A stretch of DNA of 64,000 bases. It comes from Streptomyces fuscichromogenes (GTDB taxonomy: Bacteria > Actinomycetota > Actinomycetes > Streptomycetales > Streptomycetaceae). Below, in pieces: positions 43,037-55,443 of this stretch (position 1 is the stretch's first letter; the number at the start of each line of letters is the position of its first letter). The notes below the pieces were generated by a model. It saw nothing but the letters and a program-made list of their open reading frames with translations, had not been told where the DNA came from and searched no databases. The stretch spans positions 79,927 through 143,926 of the forward strand of contig NZ_BMML01000026.1 of the NCBI RefSeq assembly GCF_014645815.1, in the 5' to 3' direction. The translations under genes were made by a program, and so were the position numbers.

Positions 43037-44286
43037 GTTCCTAGAAACTGAGCGGGGGTGAGTCCTGTTGCCAGGATTCGTGCTCAGCCGAACGCCCCGG
43101 ACGGTGTTGGGCGTTCTGGTCGACCGCGTTCGCTCCGCGTCCGGGCGGCACGGATCGTGTCCGTGGTCCGGGGATGCGGGGGCGGCCCGCGGCCGGAGGC
43201 CGCTGTCGGGCACAGCCTCACGCCCCGGGGTGCCTGGTCCGGCCTGGACGGTCCGATGCCTGCACCCATCGCTCCGGTGGGTGCGGGGCGGTGCCGTCCG
43301 TCGCCGGATCGGGTGTCCCAGGGCGCGCCTTCCGATCGCCACGGCGGCTGCGTCGTGGCGAGTGGTCTTACGAGTCTTGCCGGTGAGGGGTTGCTGCCAG
43401 TGCTGGGCGCCCCACCGGGAGGTGTAGGCGGGGTCGACGGCGATGACGGGGATACCGAGTTCGGCCGCCATCGACACCAGCCGGGCCCGCAGTCTGGCCA
43501 CGGGCAGGCCGGAGATCAGCTTGCGGAACCGCTTCCTGCGGCCGTGTTTCTCCCGGGTGGTCTCGGCGGTGAAGTCGAGGTCCTCGACGGCGATGGCAAG
43601 ACGGTGACGCCGGGCCCAGTGCAGCAGTCGGATCAGTGCGTGCCTCACCTGGGCATCACGGTGGTCGGCGGTGCCGGTGAGGTCGTAGCCGAAGCGGAGC
43701 GGTGCGCCGACCGGGTTGCCGTGTTCGTCCAGGCGCCAGGCGGCGAGGTGGTCGGCGTTGGTGTCCACACCGGCCATGCCGTTCGCGCGGGCGGCCTCCA
43801 GCGGGATCGCCCGGACGGGTGGGAGGGTCCAGGAGGCGGTCAGGTACCAGCGGCCGCCAGGACGTACCGGCCGTGCGGGGCGTTCGCCAGATGCGCCAGC
43901 GGCGCGGGGAGTCTGGGGGAGACCTCGCCGTCGGGAGTGACGCGGAGGGTCTCGTTGCCGTACCGCTTGCCGGACTCACCGTCCGCCTGGAGGAACCGCC
44001 GTTCGGCCCGCCACCGCGTGCGCCACTGCTCCTCGGTGAGCCCGGCAGCGTCAAGATGGTGGCGGGTGGCCAGCAGTCGCTTCCCGCCGCGCACCACATG
44101 CACGGTGCCGGCCTGCCAGTGGGCCCGCGCCGCCTGGAGCCGGTCTTCGAGGACGTGCAGACGCCGGGACTTGGCATGCCACTCCTTGCGCGAGCGGTAG
44201 CCGCCCGGGGCATGTCTGCTGCCCTTCTCGCCCAGGGGCAGGGACAGCCGGCACCGAAATCCGTCACCCCACCCAACGACCACCAC
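43037..44286 (-). pseudogene. tnpB: TnpB-related RuvC-like nuclease, frameshifted remnant
   Basis: The upstream part (43840-44286) encodes GWGDGFRCRLSLPLGEKG through PHGRYVLAA and then stops. The downstream part, in another frame (readable from about 43845 down), begins GRWYLTASWTLPP and contains the RuvC motifs GVDTNADH (Asp), AVEDLDF (Glu) and RHDAAAVAIG (Asp). A zinc-ribbon Cys set is not seen, as in this TnpB subgroup. The join lacks about 30-40 residues expected between the two parts, the N-terminal region before GWGDG is missing, and the second frame has no stop inside the element. The gene is therefore inactive. Confidence 0.8.
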
Positions 44287-44383
44287 CCGTGAAGGTCACC
44301 CATTCGACGCAAGAACTCCCGTTCCCCGCCCGGACCACGCCCGCCAGCGCCCGGCACACTCACTCATCCGCGCCAGAACGCGT
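43037..44383 (-). mobile_element. Decayed IS200/IS605-family (TnpB-type) insertion element
   Basis: About 1.35 kb that splits an SDR gene. Boundaries are inferred from the point at which SDR coding stops and resumes in frame. In that model the element inserted just 3' of GTTTGA on the minus strand without target duplication, as this family does. Only a tnpB remnant is present and no tnpA. The imperfect dyad AGTCCTG-TTGC-CAGGATT (about 43062-43079) lies close to the right end, where such elements carry hairpins and the omega RNA 3' end. Confidence 0.75.
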
Positions 44384-44584
44384 TCAAACGACGCCGATCA
44401 CCAGCTGCTCACAACCCCCGAGCAGCGGGCCGCCCTCCGCAAGTGGCAGCTCGACCACACCCCGCTCGGCCGGATCGGCCACCCCGAGGAGGTCGCCTGG
44501 GCCATCGTCCGGCTCGCCTCGCCGCAGGCGTCGTTCGTGACCGGCGTGGTGCTGCCGGTGGACGGCGGGGCGGTCGTCTCCTGA
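44384..44584 (+). pseudogene. SDR oxidoreductase, 3' part after insertion element
   Basis: About 66 codons in one frame, reading DADHQLLTTPEQRAALRKWQ through PLGRIGHPEEVAWAIVRLAS and VVLPVDGGAVVS to TGA at 44582. This is the standard SDR C-terminus and completes the gene interrupted at 43036. It has no start codon or ribosome site of its own, so it is not expressed as a separate protein. Confidence 0.85.
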
Positions 44585-44602
44585 CCCCGGGACGGTGCCC
44601 GG

Positions 44603-44968
44603 TCAGTCCGTCCGGCGCGGCTCGCCCGCCGCGCGCAGCGCCGCCGCCAGCCGCTCCCGTACCTCCGTCTGTGCCGCGATCCGAGCGTCCAGGACCGCCG
44701 GCCGGTCCCGGGCGATCCGCAGGCCCCGAGCCGAGGCACGGTCGGCGCTGACCTCGCCGTCCAGGCACGGCAGGAAGGCCAGCGCGTCGTCCAGGGTGAG
44801 GCCCGCCGCCAGCAGCCGGCGGATGTTGCGGACGCGTACGACGGTACGGGCGTCGTACGCGCGGTAGCCGTTGGCTGCGCGGGCGGAGGTGATCAGGCCG
44901 GCCTGTTCGTAGTGGCGCAGGACGCGCGGTGTGGATCCGGTCGCCCGCGCCAGCTCACCGATCCGCAC
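44603..44968 (-). CDS. MerR-family transcriptional regulator
   Basis: A 121-aa regulator. The MerR winged helix lies at residues 1-68: RIGELARATGSTPRVLRHYEQAGLI, then NGYRAYDARTV. A dimerisation coiled coil follows. No metal-binding Cys cluster is visible at the C-terminus, so it is probably not a metal sensor. GTG at 44968. It is convergent with the interrupted SDR gene 18 bases away, a pairing often seen for MerR regulators and SDRs, so its original target may have been that gene. The heptamer array lies just upstream. Confidence 0.88.
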   Translation of the reverse strand: MRIGELARATGSTPRVLRHYEQAGLITSARAANGYRAYDARTVVRVRNIRRLLAAGLTLDDALAFLPCLDGEVSADRASARGLRIARDRPAVLDARIAAQTEVRERLAAALRAAGEPRRTD

Positions 44969-44980
44969 GCCCCGCGCCCC

Positions 44981-45032
44981 CCGTCAGCCGTCAGCCGTCA
45001 GCCGTCAGCCGTCAGCCGTCAGCCGTCAGCCG

Positions 45033-45036
<4 letters not shown>
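44981..45036. repeat. Heptamer tandem repeat (CCGTCAG)8
   Basis: Eight perfect consecutive CCGTCAG units lie between the start of the MerR gene and the 3' end of mfd; the mfd stop codon (TGA, 45033-45035) falls in the last unit. A second heptamer array of different sequence lies at 19593. Copy-number changes would alter spacing upstream of merR and could not shift mfd coding. Confidence 0.9.
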
Positions 45037-48566
<3,530 letters not shown>

Positions 48567-48912
48567 TCAGGGGCGGCTTTCGTCGGGGGGCGGGCAACGC
48601 GAAGTGCCCGGCGCGGGCTGCGGCCGGGGGGTCTCCAGCGTACGACGACGGGGGCGCGTGTGCCGGGGCTGTGGACAACCCCCGTTGCGCCGACGTACCA
48701 GGGGGCTCCGCCCCCTGGACCCCCGAAGCCTATGCCCACCCACCACCCGACTCGGTGGGCAAAGAAGCCGGACTCGAAAGACGAACGAAGGACAAAGACG
48801 TGCCCGGCGCCGAAGAGTCCCCCAGGACTCCCCGGCGCCGGGCGTTCCCCCGCAACCCCCGTATGCGGTGGCTTCTTCGGTAACCCCCGCATGCGGGGCC
48901 TCTTCGGTCGGA
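48567..48912. other. Gap between mfd and ABC permease with dispersed repeat
   Basis: Contains the mfd promoter side (48567-48690), repeat copy B, and a stretch with CCCCCGCATGCGGGGCC and CCCCGTATGCGG dyads (about 48860-48902) next to the permease stop that may terminate the ABC operon. No ORF is supported. Confidence 0.45.
48698..48759 (-). repeat. Dispersed hairpin repeat, copy B
   Basis: The reverse complement of copy A at 24360: CCGAGTCGGGTGGTGGGTGG, then CTTCGGGGG, then the hairpin CCAGGGGGC-GGA-GCCCCCTGG (48698-48718). A near-identical 60-base block 24 kb apart shows that this is a mobile or amplified intergenic element. Confidence 0.7.
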
Positions 48913-51492
48913 TCAGTCCGTGGCGATCGCCTTCAGGACGTTCATGCGGCCCGCGCGGAACGCCGGGACCAGGGCGGCGAACAGGCCCACGAAGGCCGAG
49001 CCGATGAAGACCCCGATGATCGTCGGCCAGGGGATCTCCAGGACCTTCAGGCCCTGCAGGGCGAGCAGCTGCTGGGCCGTGGCGCCCCAGCCCATGCCCA
49101 GTCCGAGGCCGAGCAGGGCGCCGAAGAGGGCGATCACCACGGACTCCATGCGGATCATCCGGCGCAGCTGGCGGCGGGAGAGGCCGATCGCCCGCATCAG
49201 GCCGATCTCGCGGGTCCGCTCGACCACCGACAGGGCGAGCGTGTTCACGACCCCGAGGACCGCGACGATGATCGCCAGGGCGAGCAGGCCGTAGATCAGG
49301 TTCAGCAGCTGGCCGATCTGGTCCTTGAGCGCCTTCTTGTAGTCGGTCTGGTCGCGCACGGTGTACTGCGGGTAGTCGTGCAGCGCGGACTTGAGCGACT
49401 TGTACGCGGCGGCCTGCTGCCCGTCCTTGGCGGTGGCGAAGACCAGTTGGTCGAGGGGCATCCTGGCCGCCGGCACGTACTTGGCGAGGGTGGCGATGGA
49501 GATGTACTTGGCGCCCTGGTCGATGACGACGTCGCTGCTGGTGATCGCCCGGACCGTCAGGTGGGCCGTGCGGCCGTCCTTGAACCTGACGGCGATCTTC
49601 GAGCCGAGGTGGATGTCGTGCGCCTTGGCGAACTTGTCGTGCACGGACATCGAGTCCGGCAGGTAGGCGTCCTGGAGGTCGCCCGCGACGGTCTTGGTGC
49701 GCAGGTCGGTCGCGTACGTCGGGTCGGCCGCCGTGATGTCGGTGTCCTTGAGGGTCCTGCCGTCGGGGGTGGTGTAGTCGGCCGTGGTGGTGCGGTACTC
49801 GGTGACGCGGGCCAGGCCCGGCACGTCCTTGACCGCCCTGACCGCCTGCGGGGTGATCCGCTGGCCGCTGTCGGACTGGATGATGAAGTCCGTGCCGACG
49901 GTCTTGTCAAGTTGGTCGGAGGCGGAGGCGACCATGGAGGAGCCGACCACCGAGAGGCAGGCGACCAGCGCGAGCCCGATCATCAGGGCGGCGCCGGTGG
50001 CACCGGTGCGGCGCGGGTTGCGCAGCGCGTTGCGTTCGGCCATGCGTCCGACCGGGCCGAACATCCGCAGCAGGACGGCGCCCAGGACCCGTACGACGCC
50101 GCCCGCGAGCAGCGGGCCGATGACGACGAACCCGATGAGGGAGAGCACGATGCCGAGGCCGAGCCAGGCCGAGCCCTGGGTGGCCTTCGAGCTGGTCGAG
50201 GCCAGGTAGAGGCCGTAGCCGCCGGTACCGGTCAGCACCAGGCCGATCAGGGCGCGTATGCGGCCCGCCCTGGCGTCGGCGGGGGCGCCCGCGTCGCGCA
50301 GCGCGGCCATCGGGGAGACCTTGCCGGCGCGGCGCGCGGGCAGGTAGGCGGCGAGGACGGTGACGACGACGCCGAGGATCAGGCCGAGCACCGGGGTGGT
50401 CCAGGCGACCGTCAGATCGCTGGTCGACAGGTGCATGCCCATGGAGCCCATCAGCTTCATCAGGCCGACCGCGATGCCGACGCCCGCGCCGACGCCCAGG
50501 ACCGAGCCGACGAAGCCGAGCAGCAGGGCCTCCACGAGCACCGACCGGTTGACCTGGCGGCGGCTGGAGCCGATGGCCCGCATCAGGCCGATCTCGCGGG
50601 TGCGCTGGGCGACCAGCATCGAGAAGGTGTTGATGATCAGGAAGATGCCGACCAGGAAGGCGATCCCGGCGAAGCCGAGCATCGCGTACTTCATGACGTC
50701 CAGGAGGCTCTCGACGTCCTTCTGGTTGGCGTCGGCGGTCTCCTTGGCGGTCTGCACCTTGTAGGCGGTGCCGAGTTCGCCGACGACGTTCTTCTTCAGC
50801 TGCGCGTCGGTCACCCCCGGCGCGGCCGTCACGTTGACGTTGGTGAAGACGCCGGTCTGCCCGACGAGCGTGCGCTGCGCGGTCTCCGTGTCCAGGTAGA
50901 AGATCGCGGCACCGGGGTTGGTGACGGTGAAGTCGGCGATGCCGGAGATCCTCGCGGTGTGCGTGCCGACCGCGCTGATCACGGCGATCTCGTCACCCAG
51001 CTTCAGGTGGTGCTTGTCGGCGGTGTCGGCGTCCACCATGACCTGGCCGGCGTTCTTCGGCGCCGCACCGGAGGTGATCTTCATGGTGCGGGCGTCGTTG
51101 GAGTTCCAGCTGCCGACGATGGTCGGGGCGCCGCTGGACGGCGACAGGCTGTCCTTCTCGGCGTCCACGACGGTCACGGACGTCGAGAAGACCGTCCCCT
51201 CCGCCGCCTTGACGCCGGTCGTGGCGCGGACCTTGCCGACCACGGCGGCCGGCATGACCGGCGGCCTGCCGTTGTCGGAGGTCGTCTGGCCGGTGTCGGA
51301 GGCGCTCCTGGCGCTGACCGTCACATCGGAGGAGGTCGCCGCGAACAGCTTGTCGAACGTCGTGTTCATGGTGTCGGTGAACACCAGCGTGCCGCACACG
51401 AACGCCACCGACAGCAGGACGGCGACCGCGGACAGGGCCATGCGCCCCTTGTGCGCGAAGAAGTTGCGCATCGAGGTCTTCATGACGGTCAT
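48913..51492 (-). CDS. FtsX-like ABC permease (pair 2)
   Basis: An 859-aa double-FtsX permease, paralogous to the one at 17064. An N-terminal helix (about residues 16-38) leads to an extracytoplasmic domain (about 40-270), then an FtsX helix block near 275-395 containing LVAQRTREIGLMRAIGSSRRQV. A second set of helices and extracytoplasmic domain follow, with a second VVERTREIGLMRAIGLSRRQL block near 760. The ATG at 51492 overlaps the ATPase stop (ATGA). Cargo is unknown; cell-envelope function is typical. Confidence 0.92.
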   Translation of the reverse strand: MTVMKTSMRNFFAHKGRMALSAVAVLLSVAFVCGTLVFTDTMNTTFDKLFAATSSDVTVSARSASDTGQTTSDNGRPPVMPAAVVGKVRATTGVKAAEGTVFSTSVTVVDAEKDSLSPSSGAPTIVGSWNSNDARTMKITSGAAPKNAGQVMVDADTADKHHLKLGDEIAVISAVGTHTARISGIADFTVTNPGAAIFYLDTETAQRTLVGQTGVFTNVNVTAAPGVTDAQLKKNVVGELGTAYKVQTAKETADANQKDVESLLDVMKYAMLGFAGIAFLVGIFLIINTFSMLVAQRTREIGLMRAIGSSRRQVNRSVLVEALLLGFVGSVLGVGAGVGIAVGLMKLMGSMGMHLSTSDLTVAWTTPVLGLILGVVVTVLAAYLPARRAGKVSPMAALRDAGAPADARAGRIRALIGLVLTGTGGYGLYLASTSSKATQGSAWLGLGIVLSLIGFVVIGPLLAGGVVRVLGAVLLRMFGPVGRMAERNALRNPRRTGATGAALMIGLALVACLSVVGSSMVASASDQLDKTVGTDFIIQSDSGQRITPQAVRAVKDVPGLARVTEYRTTTADYTTPDGRTLKDTDITAADPTYATDLRTKTVAGDLQDAYLPDSMSVHDKFAKAHDIHLGSKIAVRFKDGRTAHLTVRAITSSDVVIDQGAKYISIATLAKYVPAARMPLDQLVFATAKDGQQAAAYKSLKSALHDYPQYTVRDQTDYKKALKDQIGQLLNLIYGLLALAIIVAVLGVVNTLALSVVERTREIGLMRAIGLSRRQLRRMIRMESVVIALFGALLGLGLGMGWGATAQQLLALQGLKVLEIPWPTIIGVFIGSAFVGLFAALVPAFRAGRMNVLKAIATD

Positions 51493-52277
51493 GACGTACG
51501 CCCCCGCGCGTCGAAGTCCTTCATGCGGTCCAGGACGGTGTCCGCGGTCGGCTTGAACATCTCGTCGACGATCCGGCCGTCGGCGAGGTAGAGCACGCGG
51601 TCCGCGTAGGAGGCGGCGACCGGGTCGTGCGTGACCATCACGATCGTCTGGCCCAGGTCGTCCACCGAGCTGCGCAGGAAGCCGAGGACCTCGGCGCCCG
51701 CGCGGGAGTCGAGGTTCCCGGTCGGCTCGTCCCCGAAGATGATCTCGGGGCGGGCTGCGAGGGCGCGCGCCACGGCCACCCGCTGCTGCTGGCCGCCCGA
51801 GAGCTGGGTGGGACGGTGCTTGAGCCGGTCCGCGAGGCCCACGGTGTCGACGACCCGCCCCAGCCACTCCTTGTCGGGCTTCCGCCCGGCGATGTCCATG
51901 GGGAGCGTGATGTTCTCCAGCGCGTTCAGCGTCGGCAGCAGGTTGAACGCCTGGAAGATGAACCCGATCCGGTCCCGGCGCAGCTGGGTGAGCTTCTTGT
52001 CCTTGAGGCCGGTGATCTCGGTCTCGTCCAGGTAGATCTGACCGCTGGTCACGGTGTCGAGCCCGGCGAGGCAGTGCATCAGGGTGGACTTCCCGGACCC
52101 CGAAGGACCCATGATCGCGGTGAACTGCCCCCGCGCTATGTCCACGTCGACATGGTCCAGGGCGACGACCCGGGTCTCCCCGGCCCCGTACGCCTTGACG
52201 ACCTGCCGCGCCCGCGCGGCAACGGCCGTACGCCCTCCAGTACCCCCGTGCCTGGGAATGGTCACAGCCGATGTCAC
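51489..52277 (-). CDS. MacB/LolD-type ABC transporter ATP-binding protein (pair 2)
   Basis: A 262-aa ABC ATPase with Walker A GPSGSGKST, Q-loop FIFQAFNLLP, signature LSGGQQQR, Walker B IIFGDEPTGNLDS and MVTHDP. It is strikingly similar to the ATPase at 16291 through the whole core. The GTG at 52277 has GGAGA seven bases upstream. It is first in a two-gene operon with the overlapping permease. Confidence 0.93.
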   Translation of the reverse strand: MTSAVTIPRHGGTGGRTAVAARARQVVKAYGAGETRVVALDHVDVDIARGQFTAIMGPSGSGKSTLMHCLAGLDTVTSGQIYLDETEITGLKDKKLTQLRRDRIGFIFQAFNLLPTLNALENITLPMDIAGRKPDKEWLGRVVDTVGLADRLKHRPTQLSGGQQQRVAVARALAARPEIIFGDEPTGNLDSRAGAEVLGFLRSSVDDLGQTIVMVTHDPVAASYADRVLYLADGRIVDEMFKPTADTVLDRMKDFDARGRTS

Positions 52278-52710
52278 GGTATGTCTCCTAAGTCGGTCAG
52301 CGAATCGACAGCGCGGTCCTGCGCCTTGCCGCTGGGCGGTTGGTACGACGATGAGTCTGTCCTCGCACGGGGTTGTCCCGCGCTGGTGCGAAGCCCCGTC
52401 TTTCCGGGGGGTAAACCCCACCCCCGCCGGTTCGGTCAACCACCCCCGGCGGCGTAAAGCCAGGTTAAGGACGGCCCGGGTGCCGTCTCGTCCTCCGGCG
52501 GAACGAACCCGCCCCGAGCCGTAGTACGGAGAACCCCCTAGGGGATGTCCACCGACGGGTGGAGTCCTTCTCGGGGTCGGTCTCCACCCGGCCGCCGGGG
52601 CGGCCGCGGGCTCCCACCAGGTGGACGCCCACTCCCGCCGTCCGGGGGCGGGTGGGAAGCTGTCGCACGCGAGATAGATACATGAGGAACACATCGGGAG
52701 GGGATCCGGC
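52278..52710. promoter_or_regulatory. Divergent promoter region of ABC pair 2 and MFS gene
   Basis: A 433-base gap with no ORF. It contains dyads built from TCCACC/GGTGGA: TCCACC-GACG-GGTGGA at 52548-52563 and CCACCAGGTGG near 52614-52624. A TAGATA/TACAT block near 52674-52683 precedes the MFS start. The dyads may bind a regulator of the MFS exporter; no regulator gene is adjacent. Confidence 0.4.
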
Positions 52711-54210
52711 GTGGCGACGGAGAACACGAGACCCGCGGTACGCGCGGCGGGGCGCGAGGCCGGGACCGGCCGGCGGGGGGCCGTGGTGGCCGCCCTGATG
52801 CTCGCCATGGCGCTGGCGGCACTCGACTCCACCGTCGTCTCCACCGCCGTACCCCAGATCGTCGGCGACCTCGGCGGTTTCTCGGTCTTCTCCTGGCTCT
52901 TCTCCGGCTATCTGCTGGCCGTCACCGTGACGCTGCCGGTGTACGGCAAGCTCTCCGACACCTTCGGCCGCAAGCCGGTGCTGGTCGCGGGCGCCGCGGT
53001 GTTCCTGCTGGGGTCGCTGCTGTGCGCGGGGGCCTGGAACATGGGCGCGCTGATCGCGTTCCGGATCGTGCAGGGCGTCGGCGGCGGGGCGCTGCAGGGC
53101 ACCGTGCAGACCGTCGCGGCCGACCTGTACCCGCTGGAGGAGCGGCCGAAGATCCAGGCGAAGCTGTCCACGGTGTGGGCGGTGTCGGCGGTCGCCGGTC
53201 CGGGGCTCGGCGGGGTGCTGGCCGGGTACGCGGACTGGCGGTGGATCTTCCTCGTCAACCTGCCGATCGGGGTGGCGGCGCTCTGGCTGATAGTGCGTCA
53301 CCTGCACGAGCCGAAGCGCGCGCCGCGCACGCCCCCGCGGGTGGACTGGGAGGGTGCGCTGGCGGTCTTCGCGTGCGGGGGCGTGCTGCTGACGGCGCTC
53401 GTGCAGGGCGGGGTGGCGTGGGCGTGGTGGTCCGCGCCGTCGTGCGCGCTGTTCGCCACCGGGTTCGCGCTGGCGGGACTCGTGGTGTGGATCGAGCGCC
53501 GGGCGGCGGAGCCGATCATCCCGGGGTGGGTGTGGCGGCGCCGTACGATCGCGGCCGTCAACCTCGCGCTCGGCGCGCTCGGCCTGCTGATGGTGGCGCC
53601 GACGGTGTTCCTGCCGACGTACGCGCAGTCGGTCCTCGGGCTCGCGCCGGTGGCCGCCGGGTTCGTGCTGTCGGTGTGGACGCTGAGCTGGCCGGTCTCC
53701 GCGGCCCTCAGTCAGCACGTGTACCGGCGGATCGGCTTCCGCGACACCGCGCTGCTCGGCATCGGCGCCGCCGCGCTGGTCCTGTTCGCGTTCCCCTTCC
53801 TGCCCTACCCGGGGTCGGCCTGGCAGCCGGCGCTGCTGATGCTCCTGCTGGGCGGCGCGCTGGGCCTGTTCCAGCTGCCGCTGCTGGTGGGCGTGCAGTC
53901 GACGGTGGGCTGGGAGGAGCGGGGCACGACGACCGCGTCGGTGCTGTTCTGCCGCCAGAGCGGCCAGACGATCGGTGCGTCGGTGTTCGGCGCGGTCGCC
54001 AACGGGGTGCTGGCGGCGCGGCTGGGCGGCTCGGGCGACCTCGACTCCGTCACGCGCGCGCTGGACGACGGAACGGCCGCCGAGGCCACCCGGCACGCCG
54101 TCGCGGACGCGGTCCACGCGGTGTACTTCGGGGCGGCGTGCGCGGCGGCACTGGCGTTCCTGGTGCTCCTGACGGTGGCCCCGCGACGCTTCCCGGTCCT
54201 CAAGGACTGA
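52711..54210 (+). CDS. MFS drug exporter, DHA2 (14-TM) type
   Basis: A 499-aa proton-coupled multidrug exporter of the EmrB/QacA type. About 14 hydrophobic segments are visible. Motif D1-like LDSTVVSTAVPQI lies in helix 1, motif A GKLSDTFGRKPV between helices 2 and 3, and motif C-like GPGLGGVLAG in helix 5. The GTG at 52711 has GGGAGGGG upstream. No regulator is adjacent, although the upstream gap has repeated dyads. The substrate cannot be predicted. Confidence 0.92.
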   Translation: MATENTRPAVRAAGREAGTGRRGAVVAALMLAMALAALDSTVVSTAVPQIVGDLGGFSVFSWLFSGYLLAVTVTLPVYGKLSDTFGRKPVLVAGAAVFLLGSLLCAGAWNMGALIAFRIVQGVGGGALQGTVQTVAADLYPLEERPKIQAKLSTVWAVSAVAGPGLGGVLAGYADWRWIFLVNLPIGVAALWLIVRHLHEPKRAPRTPPRVDWEGALAVFACGGVLLTALVQGGVAWAWWSAPSCALFATGFALAGLVVWIERRAAEPIIPGWVWRRRTIAAVNLALGALGLLMVAPTVFLPTYAQSVLGLAPVAAGFVLSVWTLSWPVSAALSQHVYRRIGFRDTALLGIGAAALVLFAFPFLPYPGSAWQPALLMLLLGGALGLFQLPLLVGVQSTVGWEERGTTTASVLFCRQSGQTIGASVFGAVANGVLAARLGGSGDLDSVTRALDDGTAAEATRHAVADAVHAVYFGAACAAALAFLVLLTVAPRRFPVLKD

Positions 54211-54212
54211 CG

Positions 54213-54388
54213 GTCCGCCCCGGTCCGCCCCGGTCCGGTCCGCCCCGGTCCGGCCGGCGCCGGGCCGCGGGGCAGCGGCGGCAGTACGAGGCGGTGGCGG
54301 GGCGGACCCTGATGGGGCGGATCCCGGTGGGGCGGATCCTCGTGGGGCGGATTCTCGTGGGGCGGATCCTCGTGGGGCGGATCCTCGT
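54213..54388. repeat. Tandem repeats after MFS gene: 10-bp and 15-bp arrays
   Basis: Directly after the MFS stop come degenerate GGTCCGCCCC units (about 54213-54257). From 54299 to 54388 there are six 15-base units GGGGCGGATCCTCGT with few changes. On the plus strand a third frame would read repeated GRILV pentapeptides, but no start supports translation. The arrays separate two convergent genes. Confidence 0.8.
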
Positions 54389-54398
54389 GGGTGGTGGG

Positions 54399-55286
54399 CT
54401 ATTCGGCCGCCGCGCGGCCCGTCAGGGACATGAGGCTGTCCCGCATGTGGTCCATGTGCGCCTGCACGTCGTCCCAGGTCTCGCCGTGCTCGCGCAGCAC
54501 CCGCTCGGTCTCCCGCGCGATGTGCTCCTCACGGACCCGGGCCTCCGCGAGGACCTCGCCGGCCCGCGCGTGCGCCTCCTCCTCGGAGCGGCGCGCCGAT
54601 CCCTCGGCCTCGACCAGGGCCTGCTCCGCCTCCGTCAGGGCGGCCTCGGCACGGGCGATGCGCTCGGCGTTGTGCGCGTCGACCGCGGCGGCGCGCGCGG
54701 CCTCCTCACGCTCCTCCTCGGCCCAGCGTTCGGCGTGCTCCTTGGCCTGTTCGGCGAGCATCGCGATGGTGCGCTGCCGCACCTCGCGCAACGCCGAGAG
54801 GGCCTCGCCCCGCCGCTCCTTCACCTCCAGGCGGGTGCCGATACGGATGTCGTCCGCCTCGGCGCGCGCGGCGAGGAGACACTGGCGGGCGCGTTCCTCG
54901 GTGTCCGCGCGGAGCGCGTCGGCCTGTTCCTGCACCGTGCAGCGCGCGCTGTCGGCGCGGGCCGCCGCCTCCGCGACCCCCTCCGTCAGCGCGCGCCGGG
55001 CGCCCTCGCGCAGCGCCTTCGCCTCCTCCGCCACCAGCCGGAACACCCGGTGCGCGCGGTCCCCGAGCGCCTCGTACGTCTGCGGGGGAAGCTGCTCGAC
55101 CTCGGCGCGCAGCTGCTCGGACTCCGCCTCCATCTCCTTGGCGAGCACGGTGAGCCGCGCGGCACGCTCCCACGCCGCGTCCCGGTCCTCGCAGAGCGCC
55201 ACCATGAACGTGTCGACCTGATCGGGGCGGTAACCACGCCCCCGGACGGTCACGAAGTCGTACGGCGACACCGATGCGCTGCTCAC
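54399..55286 (-). CDS. DivIVA-like coiled-coil protein
   Basis: A 295-aa protein. The start VSSASVSPYDFVTVRGRGYRPDQVDTF is typical of Streptomyces DivIVA/Scy-like cytoskeletal or 'cellulose-binding' coiled-coil proteins; the RGRGYRPDQVD segment corresponds to the membrane-binding DivIVA N-domain. The remainder (about 45-285) is an almost uninterrupted coiled coil of E, A and R. GTG at 55286 has AGGGG upstream. It probably acts in polar growth or septum organisation, by similarity only. It is convergent with the MFS gene. Confidence 0.85.
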   Translation of the reverse strand: MSSASVSPYDFVTVRGRGYRPDQVDTFMVALCEDRDAAWERAARLTVLAKEMEAESEQLRAEVEQLPPQTYEALGDRAHRVFRLVAEEAKALREGARRALTEGVAEAAARADSARCTVQEQADALRADTEERARQCLLAARAEADDIRIGTRLEVKERRGEALSALREVRQRTIAMLAEQAKEHAERWAEEEREEAARAAAVDAHNAERIARAEAALTEAEQALVEAEGSARRSEEEAHARAGEVLAEARVREEHIARETERVLREHGETWDDVQAHMDHMRDSLMSLTGRAAAE

Positions 55287-55443
55287 CTGGAACCCCTCTC
55301 CGCCGGACCCGCACGAAATGATGATTTCGCGGACATCTTGATGGATCGGACGTAAGTGTTCATAACGCGACACTCCGCATATCGCGCTCGAAACACCGCA
55401 CGCCGTACGAGGGGAGCGCCGGCGCGTCAGGGGGCGTGAAAGC

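Noticed and set aside
43840..44286. Independent 148-aa gene
   Set aside because: Its sequence is the middle of a TnpB-related protein and ends at a frameshift, so it is part of a pseudogene.
54299..54388. Translated GRILV pentapeptide protein
   Set aside because: No start codon with ribosome site and the frame runs antisense to the coiled-coil gene afterwards.
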